64,000 nt of DNA from NCBI GenBank assembly GCA_963643165.1, contig CAVIJD010000007.1, positions 12,216-76,215 of the forward strand, in the 5' to 3' direction. Position numbers and translations under genes: made by a program. This document shows positions 32,897-41,814 of this stretch, in pieces (position 1 is the first letter of the stretch; each line of letters begins with the position of its first letter). This DNA is from F23-D06 sp963643165. GTDB taxonomy: Bacteria; Bacteroidota; Bacteroidia; Bacteroidales; WCHB1-69. The notes under the pieces were generated by a model. It did not search any database and was not told the origin of the DNA. It was given only the letters and a program-made list of their open reading frames with translations.

Positions 32897-34726
32897 TTAG
32901 CGTACCAGTTTCTGGAATGTTTCAGTATTCTTGTAACGTTTGAATTCAGCGTCTTTTTTGGCCGTTTTCTTGTAGGAAGCGTCCTTGCTGATGGCCGTTT
33001 CGAGGTTGCTATAGACGCCGGCTTCGTCTTTAGTGCGGGCGGCGAGTACGGCTTTCAGGTAGGCGGTCTGGGCATCCACGTTCTTGATGCAGTCAAGGGT
33101 GGCCTTAGCGGCAGTATAGTCCTTGTTGAGCAACTGCACCAGTGCGGTGTTGTATTCGCACGGTTTGTTTTCCATCATTTGGGCGGCTTTGGCATAGTCG
33201 CCGTCAAGGATGGCGAACATTCCGTTGGCATAGCCTTGGTTTACGGGATGGGCCGTGGCTTTTTGAGAGGCCTCGAAAGCGGTTCTGGCGTCAGAAAGGT
33301 TTCCTTGCATGAAGTAAGCGATGGCTTGGTTGTTGAGCACAATGCCGTTGTTGGGGGAGATGGCAGCGGCCTTGTTCAGGTTGTTGACGGCCTCGTCCAT
33401 GTCAGATTGGTTGCCGCTTCTGCTGTATTCGTCCAACTTGAGGATTCCCAAGTTGTTGTAAGCGCGCCAGTCGCCCTGCGTGCTTTCATCGTTGACCAGC
33501 GCGTTGTAAATCTCCGCTTTCTCGCTGTTCCCTGAAACAAGCGTGGCTGCATAGAGACGCTCGTTTACGGAGAACTCTTTCGGCGTTGATTTCACCTTGC
33601 TGACCAGTTCGGCATCGCTGTAGGTGTCGTGTTTCTTGCATACCAACTGGATTTCGGCACGGCGCAACGGAGGCAGAATGACATCCGCGATTTCGGGATA
33701 GATGTCTGTCATTTCCCGGATTTTCTGTTCGCGCATGTTGTTGTCCGGCTGCGACTTCACGACATTCAGGATTTGGGCTTTCTGTGCCATATTCGATTTT
33801 TCAATAGCGGCTTCAAAACCTTCCCAGTCTTCGCCTTTGGCATTATCTACATACTTGAACTCGGGTTTCGGAAGGTCTTTCATTCTCATTTTGTTCTTCC
33901 TTGCGTAGTCTTTGCGGTATTTGTCAAACTGGCTGTTGAACCATTTTTTGCCCTGCTCGAAACGTCTTTCTGAAAGTCCTTGGTTGTTGCTCTCTTCGCC
34001 TTCGGGAGATGCCCAACCGGAGATGACGACGCGGTCGATGATGTTGCCGTTGTACAGGTATTCAACAAAAGCCTTGACGGAGTCTCCGGCGGCTTTGCTC
34101 TTGTTGTACTTGTTGCTCCAGTTCATGTTGGAACTGTTGAGGTCGAAGTAGATGACCGCCGTTTTGCCGGTAAACTCGGGCGAGAACTGATGTGGAGCAA
34201 AGATGAACTGTGCGCCCTGTTCGGTGTTTTCAGAGAGCGTGGGTTGCAGACCCACACGGGACGAGGTGTTGGAGATGCCTTCGCCCAGCACTTTCTCCGG
34301 ATTGAGCGTCGTGGTTTTCTTCTTGATGCTTGCCGAGGCGGGGGCTACGATTTCAGCATCCTCATAACTGTCTTGGTATTTGAAAGTGCCAGTCTTGGTG
34401 AAAGTGCCGCCTTTCTTCCAACTGATGACGGTGCCTTCGCCCTTTGCCTTCTCGCCTTTGAGCTTGATGGTCGTGATGGGGGTGCTTTCATTCGAGCCGT
34501 TTACCTTCATCGTCGGTGACACGGTCATCGTGGCTTTCTTCTTCATGTACTTTGGCGGGAATGTGCCTTTTACGGTGTAGGCAACCTCACCGCCTTTGTT
34601 CTCTAAGTCGGGGTTGTCAAGCGTTACGGACACCTCAGGATAACGGGTTACCATTTTTCCGAAGCCACATCCGCTGACGGCGGCAGACATCAGAAGTGCA
34701 AATCCTATAACATGAATTTTTCTCAT
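32897..34726 (-). CDS. Lipoprotein with OmpA-like and tetratricopeptide regions
   Basis: 609 residues from ATG 34726. The lipobox SAAVSGC gives a lipidated Cys near residue 20. Residues ~25-150 form a beta-rich domain (VSVTLDNPDLENKGGEVAYTV, GTFPPKYMKKKATMTVSPT). Around 200-280 an OmpA-like segment appears (IDRVVISGWASPEGEESNNQ, LSERRFEQGKKWF), probably contacting peptidoglycan. The C-terminal third holds TPR-like repeats (YNNLGILKLDEYSRSG, GIVLNNQAIAYFMQGNLSDA). Homologues of this layout are common in Bacteroidales and uncharacterised. It is likely periplasmic, tethered to the outer membrane. Monocistronic with its own -7 box and terminator. Confidence 0.75.
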   Translation of the reverse strand: MRKIHVIGFALLMSAAVSGCGFGKMVTRYPEVSVTLDNPDLENKGGEVAYTVKGTFPPKYMKKKATMTVSPTMKVNGSNESTPITTIKLKGEKAKGEGTVISWKKGGTFTKTGTFKYQDSYEDAEIVAPASASIKKKTTTLNPEKVLGEGISNTSSRVGLQPTLSENTEQGAQFIFAPHQFSPEFTGKTAVIYFDLNSSNMNWSNKYNKSKAAGDSVKAFVEYLYNGNIIDRVVISGWASPEGEESNNQGLSERRFEQGKKWFNSQFDKYRKDYARKNKMRMKDLPKPEFKYVDNAKGEDWEGFEAAIEKSNMAQKAQILNVVKSQPDNNMREQKIREMTDIYPEIADVILPPLRRAEIQLVCKKHDTYSDAELVSKVKSTPKEFSVNERLYAATLVSGNSEKAEIYNALVNDESTQGDWRAYNNLGILKLDEYSRSGNQSDMDEAVNNLNKAAAISPNNGIVLNNQAIAYFMQGNLSDARTAFEASQKATAHPVNQGYANGMFAILDGDYAKAAQMMENKPCEYNTALVQLLNKDYTAAKATLDCIKNVDAQTAYLKAVLAARTKDEAGVYSNLETAISKDASYKKTAKKDAEFKRYKNTETFQKLVR

Positions 34727-34795
34727 CTTTTTACTGTTATTTGATTCTTTTATAATGTTACTAATCAATAATTATACACTTTAACGAAAGTGCGG

Positions 34796-34803
34796 CAAAA
34801 ATA
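34796..34803 (-). promoter_or_regulatory. -7 box TATTTTTG (minus strand) for the lipoprotein gene
   Basis: About 70 bases before ATG 34726, in the gap after trkH. Confidence 0.55.
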
Positions 34804-34852
34804 TAAAAAATGGCTATACGGGGGCGTTAAAAAAACATAACAATTCCCGACC

Positions 34853-36667
34853 TTAACCCACCATCAGGTTTTCGATGTCAGGATACTGGTGTTTTGACTC
34901 TTTTTTGTGGCGGGTGAGGGCGAACGCCAAGGTGAGCGTGCCGATACGTCCGATGTACATGTTGACCACTAAAATGAGTTTGGCGGCCGTGCCCCAGCTG
35001 GAGATGCACCCAGAGGAGAGCCCGCAGGTGGTAAATGCCGAGGTGGTCTCGAATATCACATTCCCAAGCGCGGCATCCGGTTCTGCAAGGGTGATGAAGA
35101 AACAAGAGACGAAGATGAACGACAATGACATCAGAATGATGGAAAAGGCCCGGTCAACGAGAGAATAAGGTATCGTGCGATGGCGGTATTCGATGTTCTT
35201 CTTGCCTTGTATGGTGTTCATCACCGACTTCACCAGCACGAATATGGTGGTGGTCTTGACACCGCCGGCGGTAGAGCCCGGCGAGCCGCCGATGAAGATG
35301 ATGAGCGTGATCATCAACAGTGTGGAAACTTTGAACCCGTTGATGTCAAAAATCATAAACCCTGACGTGCGGCAGGTTACGATCTGCAACAGGGAGGCAA
35401 AGAACTTGTCGAAGAAAGTCTTTTTGCCCGCCAAGGCACCGTCTTTTTCGATGAACAGGAAAAGCAATGTGCCCGCCAATATGATGACGGCTGTGGTGAC
35501 AAGCACAATTTTGGTTTGCGGCATCAGACTCTTCCAGCGGTGCTTGTGGCGCTCGCGGATGTTTCTGACGCTGAAGAAGTCGCGGATGGTCAGGAATCCG
35601 ATTCCCCCTAAAAAGACCAATATCGCGATGATGACTTGCGGGAAGCTGTTGTCGGTGACGCCAAGCTCGAGGAGGCTTTTGTCTGTCAACGCAAAACCGC
35701 CATTGTTGAAAGCCGAGATGGTATAGAAAAGGGAGTAGAACAGGTTCTGCGAGTTTGTTTCAAAGAACCCCGTGGTTGTCCAATAGGTATAGAGGAGCGC
35801 GACGCCGGAGAACTCGATGACTGCCGTGGTGAGTATGATGCTCCGCAACATCGGCACCGACTCTGACAGCACGTTTATCGACAGCATGTCGCGCACCATG
35901 TATTGGTAGCGCAGCCCGACGGAGGAACGCGACAGGAAGGTGGTGAAGAATGTTGCGAAAGAGAGGATGCTGATGCCGCCCAACTGGATGAGTATCATGA
36001 TGACGATCTGCCCTTTTACGGTAAAACAGGTACCTGTGCTGACGGTGGACAGCCCGGTGATGCAACTGGCACTGGTGGCGGTGAACAGCGCGTCGGTGAA
36101 CGAGATCCCGTTGACTGTCATGCGGGGCATGCTCAATAAGACGGTGCCGAAAACTATCAGCAACAGAAACGAGGCCACCATCAATAACGGCGGACTGATG
36201 TTCAACCGCCCTATCGCACCGCTTGCCTTGGTCAACTCAACCGAGACGATAATCAGGAAATAGACCTGTATGAACAGCAGATAATAGTTCTCGAAGTTGC
36301 GGGCACTGAATATCTTAAGGTCTAAATGGAATACAAACACGGTGAGAAACTGCACGATAAGCAGGAAGATGATGCACCCCTCAATCCACGATTTTTTCAG
36401 AAATTCTTTCCGGTGCAGCGAATAGAACAGGAATACGAAATATTTTAGCACATAAAAGCAAAGACTTGCGTGGATGAACACCCGGATGAAGTTCTTTGCG
36501 CCTAAGGATATGTAGAATCCGTGATAGCAGACGATGCAGATGATGGTGGTGAGGGAGATTACCGCACTGGCAATCTGCAAAATACGTTGCACCTTGTCTT
36601 TGTAGGTGGCAATGTGCAGCTTGTGCCGGCTGTACGCATACTCGTTGTGCGGCCTGCGGGCAAACAT
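34853..36667 (-). CDS. trkH: TrkH family potassium uptake channel subunit
   Basis: 604 residues. About eight core helices in four channel repeats, preceded by extra N-terminal hydrophobic segments (first ~150 residues) common in Bacteroidota. Selectivity-filter-like loops are visible: TATSASCITGLSTVSTG, SAFNNGGFALTDKSL, QIVTCRTSGFMIFDI and TTSAFTTCGLSSGC. GGSPGSTAGGVKTTT is the family's conserved phosphate/helix loop. It forms a K+ transporter with TrkA encoded immediately upstream; the stop and start overlap by one base (TAATG). Confidence 0.93.
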   Translation of the reverse strand: MFARRPHNEYAYSRHKLHIATYKDKVQRILQIASAVISLTTIICIVCYHGFYISLGAKNFIRVFIHASLCFYVLKYFVFLFYSLHRKEFLKKSWIEGCIIFLLIVQFLTVFVFHLDLKIFSARNFENYYLLFIQVYFLIIVSVELTKASGAIGRLNISPPLLMVASFLLLIVFGTVLLSMPRMTVNGISFTDALFTATSASCITGLSTVSTGTCFTVKGQIVIMILIQLGGISILSFATFFTTFLSRSSVGLRYQYMVRDMLSINVLSESVPMLRSIILTTAVIEFSGVALLYTYWTTTGFFETNSQNLFYSLFYTISAFNNGGFALTDKSLLELGVTDNSFPQVIIAILVFLGGIGFLTIRDFFSVRNIRERHKHRWKSLMPQTKIVLVTTAVIILAGTLLFLFIEKDGALAGKKTFFDKFFASLLQIVTCRTSGFMIFDINGFKVSTLLMITLIIFIGGSPGSTAGGVKTTTIFVLVKSVMNTIQGKKNIEYRHRTIPYSLVDRAFSIILMSLSFIFVSCFFITLAEPDAALGNVIFETTSAFTTCGLSSGCISSWGTAAKLILVVNMYIGRIGTLTLAFALTRHKKESKHQYPDIENLMVG

Positions 36668-37362
36668 TACAGGTTTATTTTGATGAAATAGTCGATGTCG
36701 TGTTCTTTCCCGAAGAGCACAAAGACATCGCCGGCCTGAATGACGGTCTTATTGTCGGGTACGCCGAGAATATGCTGCCGGGTGTCGAGTTTGTCTGCCA
36801 CCAGTTCCTCAAAGTTGCGGCGGATGGTGATGAGGCTGAGTTTGTGGTTCTCGCGGAAGTCGATATCGCCGACCGAAAGTCCGATGAGGCGTCCAGGGGT
36901 GATGATTTCGGCAACCTTATAGCCGTCAGGAAGTTGCAGGTAGGAGATCATGTTGGGGTTTGTCAGCCGCTCGGCGAGCAACGTGCCCACTTCGTCCTCG
37001 GGTGACAAGAACTCCGTAATGCCCATCTTTTCCAGAATGGTGCGTTGGCTCTTGCCCATCACACGGCAAATGATGCGTTTTACGCCTAAATCGAGCAGAT
37101 TCGCGGTGCAAAGCAAGCGACCGATGAAGTCGTTGCCAATGGCCACGATGACAACGTCGAAGTTTTGGATGTTTTCGTTGTACAGCGCCCGCTGGTTGGT
37201 GGCATCGACACAAACGGCATACGCCACGTCTTCGGAGATGTCTTGGATGACATTGATGTCAGAATCAATGACTAACACTTCGTGACCTCGCTCCGAAAGG
37301 GCAAGACTGATGGCTTGTCCAAAATGCCCTGCCCCGATGACTGCAAATTTTTCTTGTGCCAT
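36667..37362 (-). CDS. trkA: TrkA/KtrA-type potassium channel regulatory subunit
   Basis: 231 residues, one RCK-N plus one RCK-C domain (KtrA size, half of E. coli TrkA). The Rossmann motif is FAVIGAGHFGQAISLALSERG, with acidic VLVIDSDINV after strand 2 binding the ribose of NAD(H)/ATP. The C-domain (GYKVAEIITPGRLIGLSVG) is the ligand-sensing TrkA-C. It gates TrkH in the cytoplasm. Transcribed from the -7 box at 37387. Confidence 0.93.
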   Translation of the reverse strand: MAQEKFAVIGAGHFGQAISLALSERGHEVLVIDSDINVIQDISEDVAYAVCVDATNQRALYNENIQNFDVVIVAIGNDFIGRLLCTANLLDLGVKRIICRVMGKSQRTILEKMGITEFLSPEDEVGTLLAERLTNPNMISYLQLPDGYKVAEIITPGRLIGLSVGDIDFRENHKLSLITIRRNFEELVADKLDTRQHILGVPDNKTVIQAGDVFVLFGKEHDIDYFIKINL

Positions 37363-37386
37363 ACCTTTTTATTTTTTTTAAGCCGG

Positions 37387-37394
37387 CAAAAATA
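37387..37394 (-). promoter_or_regulatory. -7 box TATTTTTG (minus strand) for trkA-trkH
   Basis: 24 bases before ATG 37362; no clear -33 element. Confidence 0.6.
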
Positions 37395-37489
37395 CAAAAA
37401 TTAGATACTGTCGGTTTCTGTTTGTCTTTCACTGCACTATTTCCAGTTCTCTATGCCGCATATATATGAATGTATAAAACACTCCCTCT

Positions 37490-37978
37490 CTATTCCTGGC
37501 CATCCGCAATCTGTCGCAGCAGTTCTTGGCAGGCTTCTTCGAGCAGGGTGATAACCAGTTCAAAGTCGGCAGGGCCGCCGTAGTAAGGGTCCGGAACGGC
37601 ACCATAGCGGGCGTGGTCTGTCAGAAAGTCGGCGATGCGTCTGACCTTGTTGCGTTCATTCTCGTTGGTGGCCATGGTGCTGATGGTGCGGTAGTTGTCG
37701 TCGTCCATTGTCACGATTAGGTCAAAACGCCGGAAGTCGGAGTGTTGAAACTGCCGGGCATGGCTGTCGAAGCGGTAGCCGTGTCTGCTGCCGCATTGGC
37801 GCATACGCTCGTCCGGAAGTTGCCCTACATGCCAGCCTCCGATGCCGGCAGAGTCGATGGTGTAGCGGTCGGCCAGTCCTTGCTGCTCAACGAGCGTTTT
37901 CAGGATGCCCTCGGCCGCTGGCGAACGGCAGATGTTACCGAGACAGATGAACAGTATCGAGTATTTGTCTGTTTTCAT
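37490..37978 (-). CDS. Low molecular weight protein-tyrosine phosphatase
   Basis: 162 residues. P-loop ILFICLGNICRSPAAEGI contains nucleophile Cys and Arg (C-x5-R-S). The general acid Asp lies in AVPDPYYGGPADF. AGIGGWHVGQLPDERM is the conserved middle. Family members dephosphorylate tyrosine kinases of capsule/exopolysaccharide systems or other phosphotyrosine proteins; no kinase gene is adjacent. Single gene between the trkA promoter and the aminotransferase terminator. Confidence 0.93.
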   Translation of the reverse strand: MKTDKYSILFICLGNICRSPAAEGILKTLVEQQGLADRYTIDSAGIGGWHVGQLPDERMRQCGSRHGYRFDSHARQFQHSDFRRFDLIVTMDDDNYRTISTMATNENERNKVRRIADFLTDHARYGAVPDPYYGGPADFELVITLLEEACQELLRQIADGQE

Positions 37979-38050
37979 ATTCTATAATGTGCGGTTGTGT
38001 TTCAATTTCAAAATGAGTCTGTTACGTTGTTCGCTTTTTTTGCTGACAAA

Positions 38051-38086
38051 AACATCCGCAGCGTGGTGTATGGCGCTGCGGATGTT
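38051..38086 (-). terminator. Terminator of the aminotransferase gene
   Basis: A strong 13-bp stem (38051-38063 with 38074-38086), ten-base loop, followed on the - strand by TTTTT. Lies 50 bases past the stop at 38136. Confidence 0.85.
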
Positions 38087-38135
38087 GTTATACCCTGGTC
38101 TGCCCCAAAAGCAGGCCGGCACGTGTCGTTTTTTG

Positions 38136-39368
38136 TTATTTCAGATGCTCAACGGCCACTTTTATACGGCGGCAAGCCTCTTTGAGCTTGTCTTCAGAAG
38201 TGGCGTAGGAGAGACGGATGCAGTCGTCGTCGCCAAAAGCGCTGCCTTGCACTGTGGAGACCTCGGCGTCAAGCAGAATATAGAATGCCAAGTCTTTGGA
38301 ATTCTCGATGACGGTTTTGCCATACTCTTTGGCAAACTGGGAGTCGGCGGGCACATTTTTGCCGAAAAGGCTCTTGACCTTGGGGAAGAAATAGAAGGCG
38401 CCGTCGGGCATGCAGACCTCAAATCCCGGAATTCCCTTGAGCAGACCATATACAAGGTCGCGTCTTTCCTTGAACGTTTCGCGCATCGTCGTAATGGCTT
38501 CCGACTGTTTGGGGTCGATCTGCATGGCGCGCAAGGCGGCACGTTGCGAGATGGAACCTGTGGCCGACGTAATCTGTCCTTGCATCTTGCTGCAAGCTTT
38601 GGCAATCTCGAGCGGTGCGCCGATGAAACCGATACGCCAGCCCGTCATGGCATAGCCTTTGGACACGCCGTTGACGGTAACCACCTGGTCTTTGATGAAA
38701 TCAAACTGGGCAATGCTCTCATGGCCGCCCACAAAGTTGATGTGCTCGTAAATCTCGTCTGAAAGGATGACCATCTGCGGGTGCTTTTTCACCACTTCAG
38801 CAATGGCGCGCAACTCCTCTTTGGAGTAAATCATGCCCGTAGGGTTTGACGGGCTGCTGAAAATCATCAGTTTCGTGTTGGGCGTGATGGCGGCTTCCAG
38901 TTGGGCGGCCGTTATCTTGAAACTGTTCTCAATCTTGGCCTGCACAAACACGCATTTCGCACCCGCCATCTCTGCAATGGCCTTGTAAGAGACCCAGTAG
39001 GGCGTGGGGATAATCACCTCTTCGCCGGGGTTCACCAACGACATCACCACTTGATAGATGGCTTGCTTGCCGCCTGTGGAAACCACAATTTGGTTCGGCG
39101 CGTAATCGAGGCCGTTGTCTCTCTTGAACTTCTCGCTTACCGCTTTCAGCAGGTCAGCATAGCCCGGAACTGGCGGGTAATGGGTGAAATTGTCGTCAAT
39201 AGACTGTTTGGCAAACTCCTTGATGCAGTCAGGAGTGTTGAAGTCGGGCTCTCCGATGCTCAAACTGATCACGTCTTTGCCGTGATCTTTCATCTCACGG
39301 GCCAATGCGGTCATAGCCAAAGTCTCGGATGCTGCCATTTCTGTAACTCTCTTTGAAAGTCTTTCCAT
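38136..39368 (-). CDS. Class I aminotransferase (aspartate aminotransferase-like)
   Basis: 410 residues, fold type I PLP enzyme of the thermophile-type AspC (class I gamma) group. The start SKRVTEMAASETLAMTALAREM and IGEPDFNTPDCIKEF are typical. The PLP lysine is in VNGVSKGYAMTGWRIGF (about 237), the substrate carboxylate Arg in CIRLSYATSEDKL near the C-terminus, and SNPTGMIYSKEEL holds the PLP Asn. Converts aspartate and 2-oxoglutarate to oxaloacetate and glutamate, though prephenate or other acceptors occur in this group. Confidence 0.92.
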   Translation of the reverse strand: MERLSKRVTEMAASETLAMTALAREMKDHGKDVISLSIGEPDFNTPDCIKEFAKQSIDDNFTHYPPVPGYADLLKAVSEKFKRDNGLDYAPNQIVVSTGGKQAIYQVVMSLVNPGEEVIIPTPYWVSYKAIAEMAGAKCVFVQAKIENSFKITAAQLEAAITPNTKLMIFSSPSNPTGMIYSKEELRAIAEVVKKHPQMVILSDEIYEHINFVGGHESIAQFDFIKDQVVTVNGVSKGYAMTGWRIGFIGAPLEIAKACSKMQGQITSATGSISQRAALRAMQIDPKQSEAITTMRETFKERRDLVYGLLKGIPGFEVCMPDGAFYFFPKVKSLFGKNVPADSQFAKEYGKTVIENSKDLAFYILLDAEVSTVQGSAFGDDDCIRLSYATSEDKLKEACRRIKVAVEHLK

Positions 39369-39691
39369 ATTATTATTGTAGTTTTTTATTATTATAGTGT
39401 TTTTCTATCTATCTGAATATCAAGTTATTGAAAAAACTTTTAAAATTTAAACGCCGCGGCAAAGGTAGGAAAAATAGTATCACAGAATCATTTGAAAAGA
39501 AAAGTACACACGGCGTGAAAAATATCGATACATTTTGTCATTGTCTTCATTTTTTCTTCTGTCCAGTCGGTCAAAAATCACGTTCCCATTCCTTTTAAAA
39601 TCATTTCCTTTAATATAATCCATTGATACACAATAAAATAAAAATCGATAAAATTTTTTCAGATATTGGTACGACAATTAGAAAATAATGA
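39369..39691. other. Divergent intergenic region between the aminotransferase gene and rex
   Basis: About 320 A/T-rich bases without a convincing gene. It holds the - strand -7 box TACCTTTG at 39460-39467 (90-base leader to the aminotransferase). The sequence ATCGATA occurs twice. A 65-codon minus-strand frame here shows no recognisable motif. No clear Rex operator (TTGTGA-N6-TCACAA type) was found. Confidence 0.5.
39460..39467 (-). promoter_or_regulatory. -7 box TACCTTTG (minus strand) for the aminotransferase gene
   Basis: TAnnTTTG on the - strand, with a long A/T-rich leader of about 90 bases. Confidence 0.55.
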
Positions 39692-39699
39692 TACTTTTG
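39692..39699 (+). promoter_or_regulatory. -7 box TACTTTTG for rex-adh
   Basis: 30 bases before ATG 39730. A TTG at 39666-39668 is 23 bases upstream, slightly wide for a -33 element. Confidence 0.6.
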
Positions 39700-39729
39700 C
39701 CGCGATTTAAATAGATAAAAAAATACCGA

Positions 39730-40392
39730 ATGAAAGCGCGGACAGACAAGTCACTGGTGGTTTTGAAATCGACATTGAGCCGGCTTCCGATGTATTACAG
39801 CATTTTAAGCAAAATGCGACATGACGGGGAGGTTAACGTGTCGGCGTCTGTCATTGCCAAGAAGTTGAATCTCAACCAAGTGTTAGTGCGCAAAGACCTG
39901 TCGAGTGTCAGCAGTGAGGCCGGCACGCCACGGGTCGGGTTCAAGGTTGAGCGTCTCTACGAGGACATCGGCAACTTTTTAGGCTACCGCAACGTGGAAG
40001 AGGCCGTGCTGGTAGGGGTGGGGAGTCTTGGACATACGCTCCTTTCGTATGGTGGTTTTCAGAACTTCGGGCTCTCCATCGTAGCAGGATTTGACAACGA
40101 CGAGAACCTCAACGGCATCAAGGTCAACGGCAAACCCATTTTGCCCATGGAAAAAATGGCGAACCTTGTGCGGCGCATGAAGATACGGATAGCCATCATT
40201 GCGGTGCCCCAAGACCAGGCGCAGATGGTGTGCGACCAGCTGGTGCGTGCCGGCATTCAGGCCATCTGGAACTTTGCCCCCGTCACGTTAGACGTCACGC
40301 CCGACATTCTTGTGAAGAACGAGAATCTGGCCGCCTCGCTTTCGCTGCTTTCGCACAAACTGAGCCAGAAACTGAAAAAGTCAGAATATTAG
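39730..40392 (+). CDS. rex: Redox-sensing transcriptional repressor Rex
   Basis: 220 residues. An N-terminal winged helix (TLSRLPMYYSILSKM, SASVIAKKLNLNQVLVRKDLSS) has recognition-helix residues typical of Rex. A Rossmann domain follows, with VLVGVGSLGHTLLSYGGF and VAGFDNDENLNGIKVNGKPI. The C-terminal swapped helix is NLAASLSLLSHKLSQKL. Rex binds DNA when NADH is low and lets go when NADH rises, derepressing fermentation genes. It sits at the head of a run of NADH- and ferredoxin-consuming genes, which are its natural targets. Autoregulation is plausible but no operator is evident. Confidence 0.95.
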   Translation: MKARTDKSLVVLKSTLSRLPMYYSILSKMRHDGEVNVSASVIAKKLNLNQVLVRKDLSSVSSEAGTPRVGFKVERLYEDIGNFLGYRNVEEAVLVGVGSLGHTLLSYGGFQNFGLSIVAGFDNDENLNGIKVNGKPILPMEKMANLVRRMKIRIAIIAVPQDQAQMVCDQLVRAGIQAIWNFAPVTLDVTPDILVKNENLAASLSLLSHKLSQKLKKSEY

Positions 40393-40436
40393 AAAAAACG
40401 GACACTATAAAATAAACCCTTAAATAATTTGGAATA

Positions 40437-41654
40437 ATGAAAAGATTCACATTGCCCAGAGATTTGTATCATGGTGAAAACGCACTTGAAGCACTGAAAA
40501 CCTTTACCGGAAAACGTGCAGTAGTCTGCGTTGGCGGCGGAAGCATGAAACGTTTCGGATTCCTTGACAAGGCCGTCTCTTACCTTCAGGAAGCCGGCAT
40601 GGAAGTCAGACTCATCGAAGGCATTGAGCCGGATCCCTCCGTTCAAACCGTCATGAAAGGCGCAGCCGTAATGCAGGAGTTCCAACCCGACTGGATTGTG
40701 GCCATCGGCGGTGGCTCCCCCATTGACGCGGCCAAGGCCATGTGGATAAAATACGAATATCCTGACACTACCTTTGAAGACATGTGCAAAGTGTTTGGGC
40801 TGCCGAAGTTGAGAACCAAAGCCAAATTCTGCGCCGTCTCCTCCACGTCAGGCACCGCAACCGAGGTTACCGCCTTCTCCATCATCACCGACTACGAGAA
40901 AGGCATCAAATTCCCGATTGCTGACTTTGAAATCACCCCCGACGTGGCCATTGTGGACCCGGCGCTGGCACAGACTATGCCCCAGAAACTGGTTGCCCAC
41001 ACGGGCATGGACGCCATGACGCACGCCATCGAGGCATACGTGTCCACCGCAAACTGCGACTATACCGACCCCTTGGCACTCTATGCCATCAAGATGATAC
41101 AGCGCGACCTCATCAACTCCTACAAAGGCGACACGGAGGCACGTAACGAAATGCACAACGCTCAATGCTTGGCCGGCATGGCATTCTCCAACGCACTGCT
41201 CGGCATCGTACACTCAATGGCGCACAAAACCGGCGCTGCCTTTGCCGACTTTGGCGCGCACATCATCCACGGTGCCGCCAATGCCATGTACCTGCCTAAG
41301 GTTATCGCGTTCAACGCCAAAGACCCTGTGGCACGGAAACGCTACGCCACCATCGCCGACGAAATGAAACTCGGCGGCAGCACCGACGAGGAAAAAGTCC
41401 GCCTGCTCATCAGCGAACTCCGCAAGATGAACGATGAACTCAACATCCCCCACTGCATCCAACACTACGGCGCCGACTCCTATCCCTGCGAGCAAGGCTT
41501 CGTGCCCGAGAAAGTCTTCCTGGAAAGACTTCCCGAAATAGCCAAAAACGCCATCGGTGACGCCTGCACGGGGTCAAACCCCAGAATACCGTCTCAGAAC
41601 GAAATGGAAGAGCTGCTGAAATGCTGCTACTATGACACCGAAGTTACTTTCTAA
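40437..41654 (+). CDS. Iron-containing alcohol dehydrogenase
   Basis: 405 residues, group III (Fe-dependent) alcohol dehydrogenase. The NAD(P) site shows AVVCVGGGSMKRFG and WIVAIGGGSPIDAAKAMW. SSTSGTATEVTAFSIIT is the family signature. Metal ligands are in HTGMDAMTHAIEAYVS (Asp/His), GIVHSMAHKTGAAF and HGAANAMYLPKV. It would reduce an aldehyde to an alcohol with NAD(P)H as an electron sink, consistent with control by Rex 44 bases upstream. The exact substrate (acetaldehyde, butyraldehyde, others) cannot be told. Confidence 0.93.
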   Translation: MKRFTLPRDLYHGENALEALKTFTGKRAVVCVGGGSMKRFGFLDKAVSYLQEAGMEVRLIEGIEPDPSVQTVMKGAAVMQEFQPDWIVAIGGGSPIDAAKAMWIKYEYPDTTFEDMCKVFGLPKLRTKAKFCAVSSTSGTATEVTAFSIITDYEKGIKFPIADFEITPDVAIVDPALAQTMPQKLVAHTGMDAMTHAIEAYVSTANCDYTDPLALYAIKMIQRDLINSYKGDTEARNEMHNAQCLAGMAFSNALLGIVHSMAHKTGAAFADFGAHIIHGAANAMYLPKVIAFNAKDPVARKRYATIADEMKLGGSTDEEKVRLLISELRKMNDELNIPHCIQHYGADSYPCEQGFVPEKVFLERLPEIAKNAIGDACTGSNPRIPSQNEMEELLKCCYYDTEVTF

Positions 41655-41677
41655 GTACTATATTACCTACAATTAGC

Positions 41678-41756
41678 GTCAATGGCTGCGGGCATCCCCT
41701 GTTTACAACTTGTTTTCTCACATTGCTCATAATGACTATAGCCTGCGGCCATTGAC
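41678..41756 (+). terminator. Long stem-loop between adh and the hydrogenase operon
   Basis: Arms 41678-41693 and 41741-41756 pair over 16 bp with only two G-T wobbles, around a 47-base loop, followed by TTTTT at 41758-41762. It can end rex-adh or act as an attenuator controlling read-through into the hydrogenase genes, for which no -7 box is visible. Confidence 0.6.
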
Positions 41757-41760
41757 CTTT

Positions 41761-41783
41761 TTGATTGAACATCAACTAATCAA
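41761..41783. promoter_or_regulatory. Inverted repeat TTGATT-N11-AATCAA before the hydrogenase operon
   Basis: Perfect 6-bp half-sites 32 bases upstream of the first hydrogenase-operon gene. Possible operator; short enough to be chance. Confidence 0.25.
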
Positions 41784-41814
41784 CAACATAAAAACACAAC
41801 ATTAGCAACAATCT

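Noticed and set aside
39480..39677. 65-codon minus-strand frame upstream of rex
   Set aside because: A/T-rich, no motif, no promoter or ribosome site; likely chance.
39369..39730. Rex operator upstream of rex
   Set aside because: No TTGTGA-N6-TCACAA-like palindrome was visible; only weak A/T symmetry.
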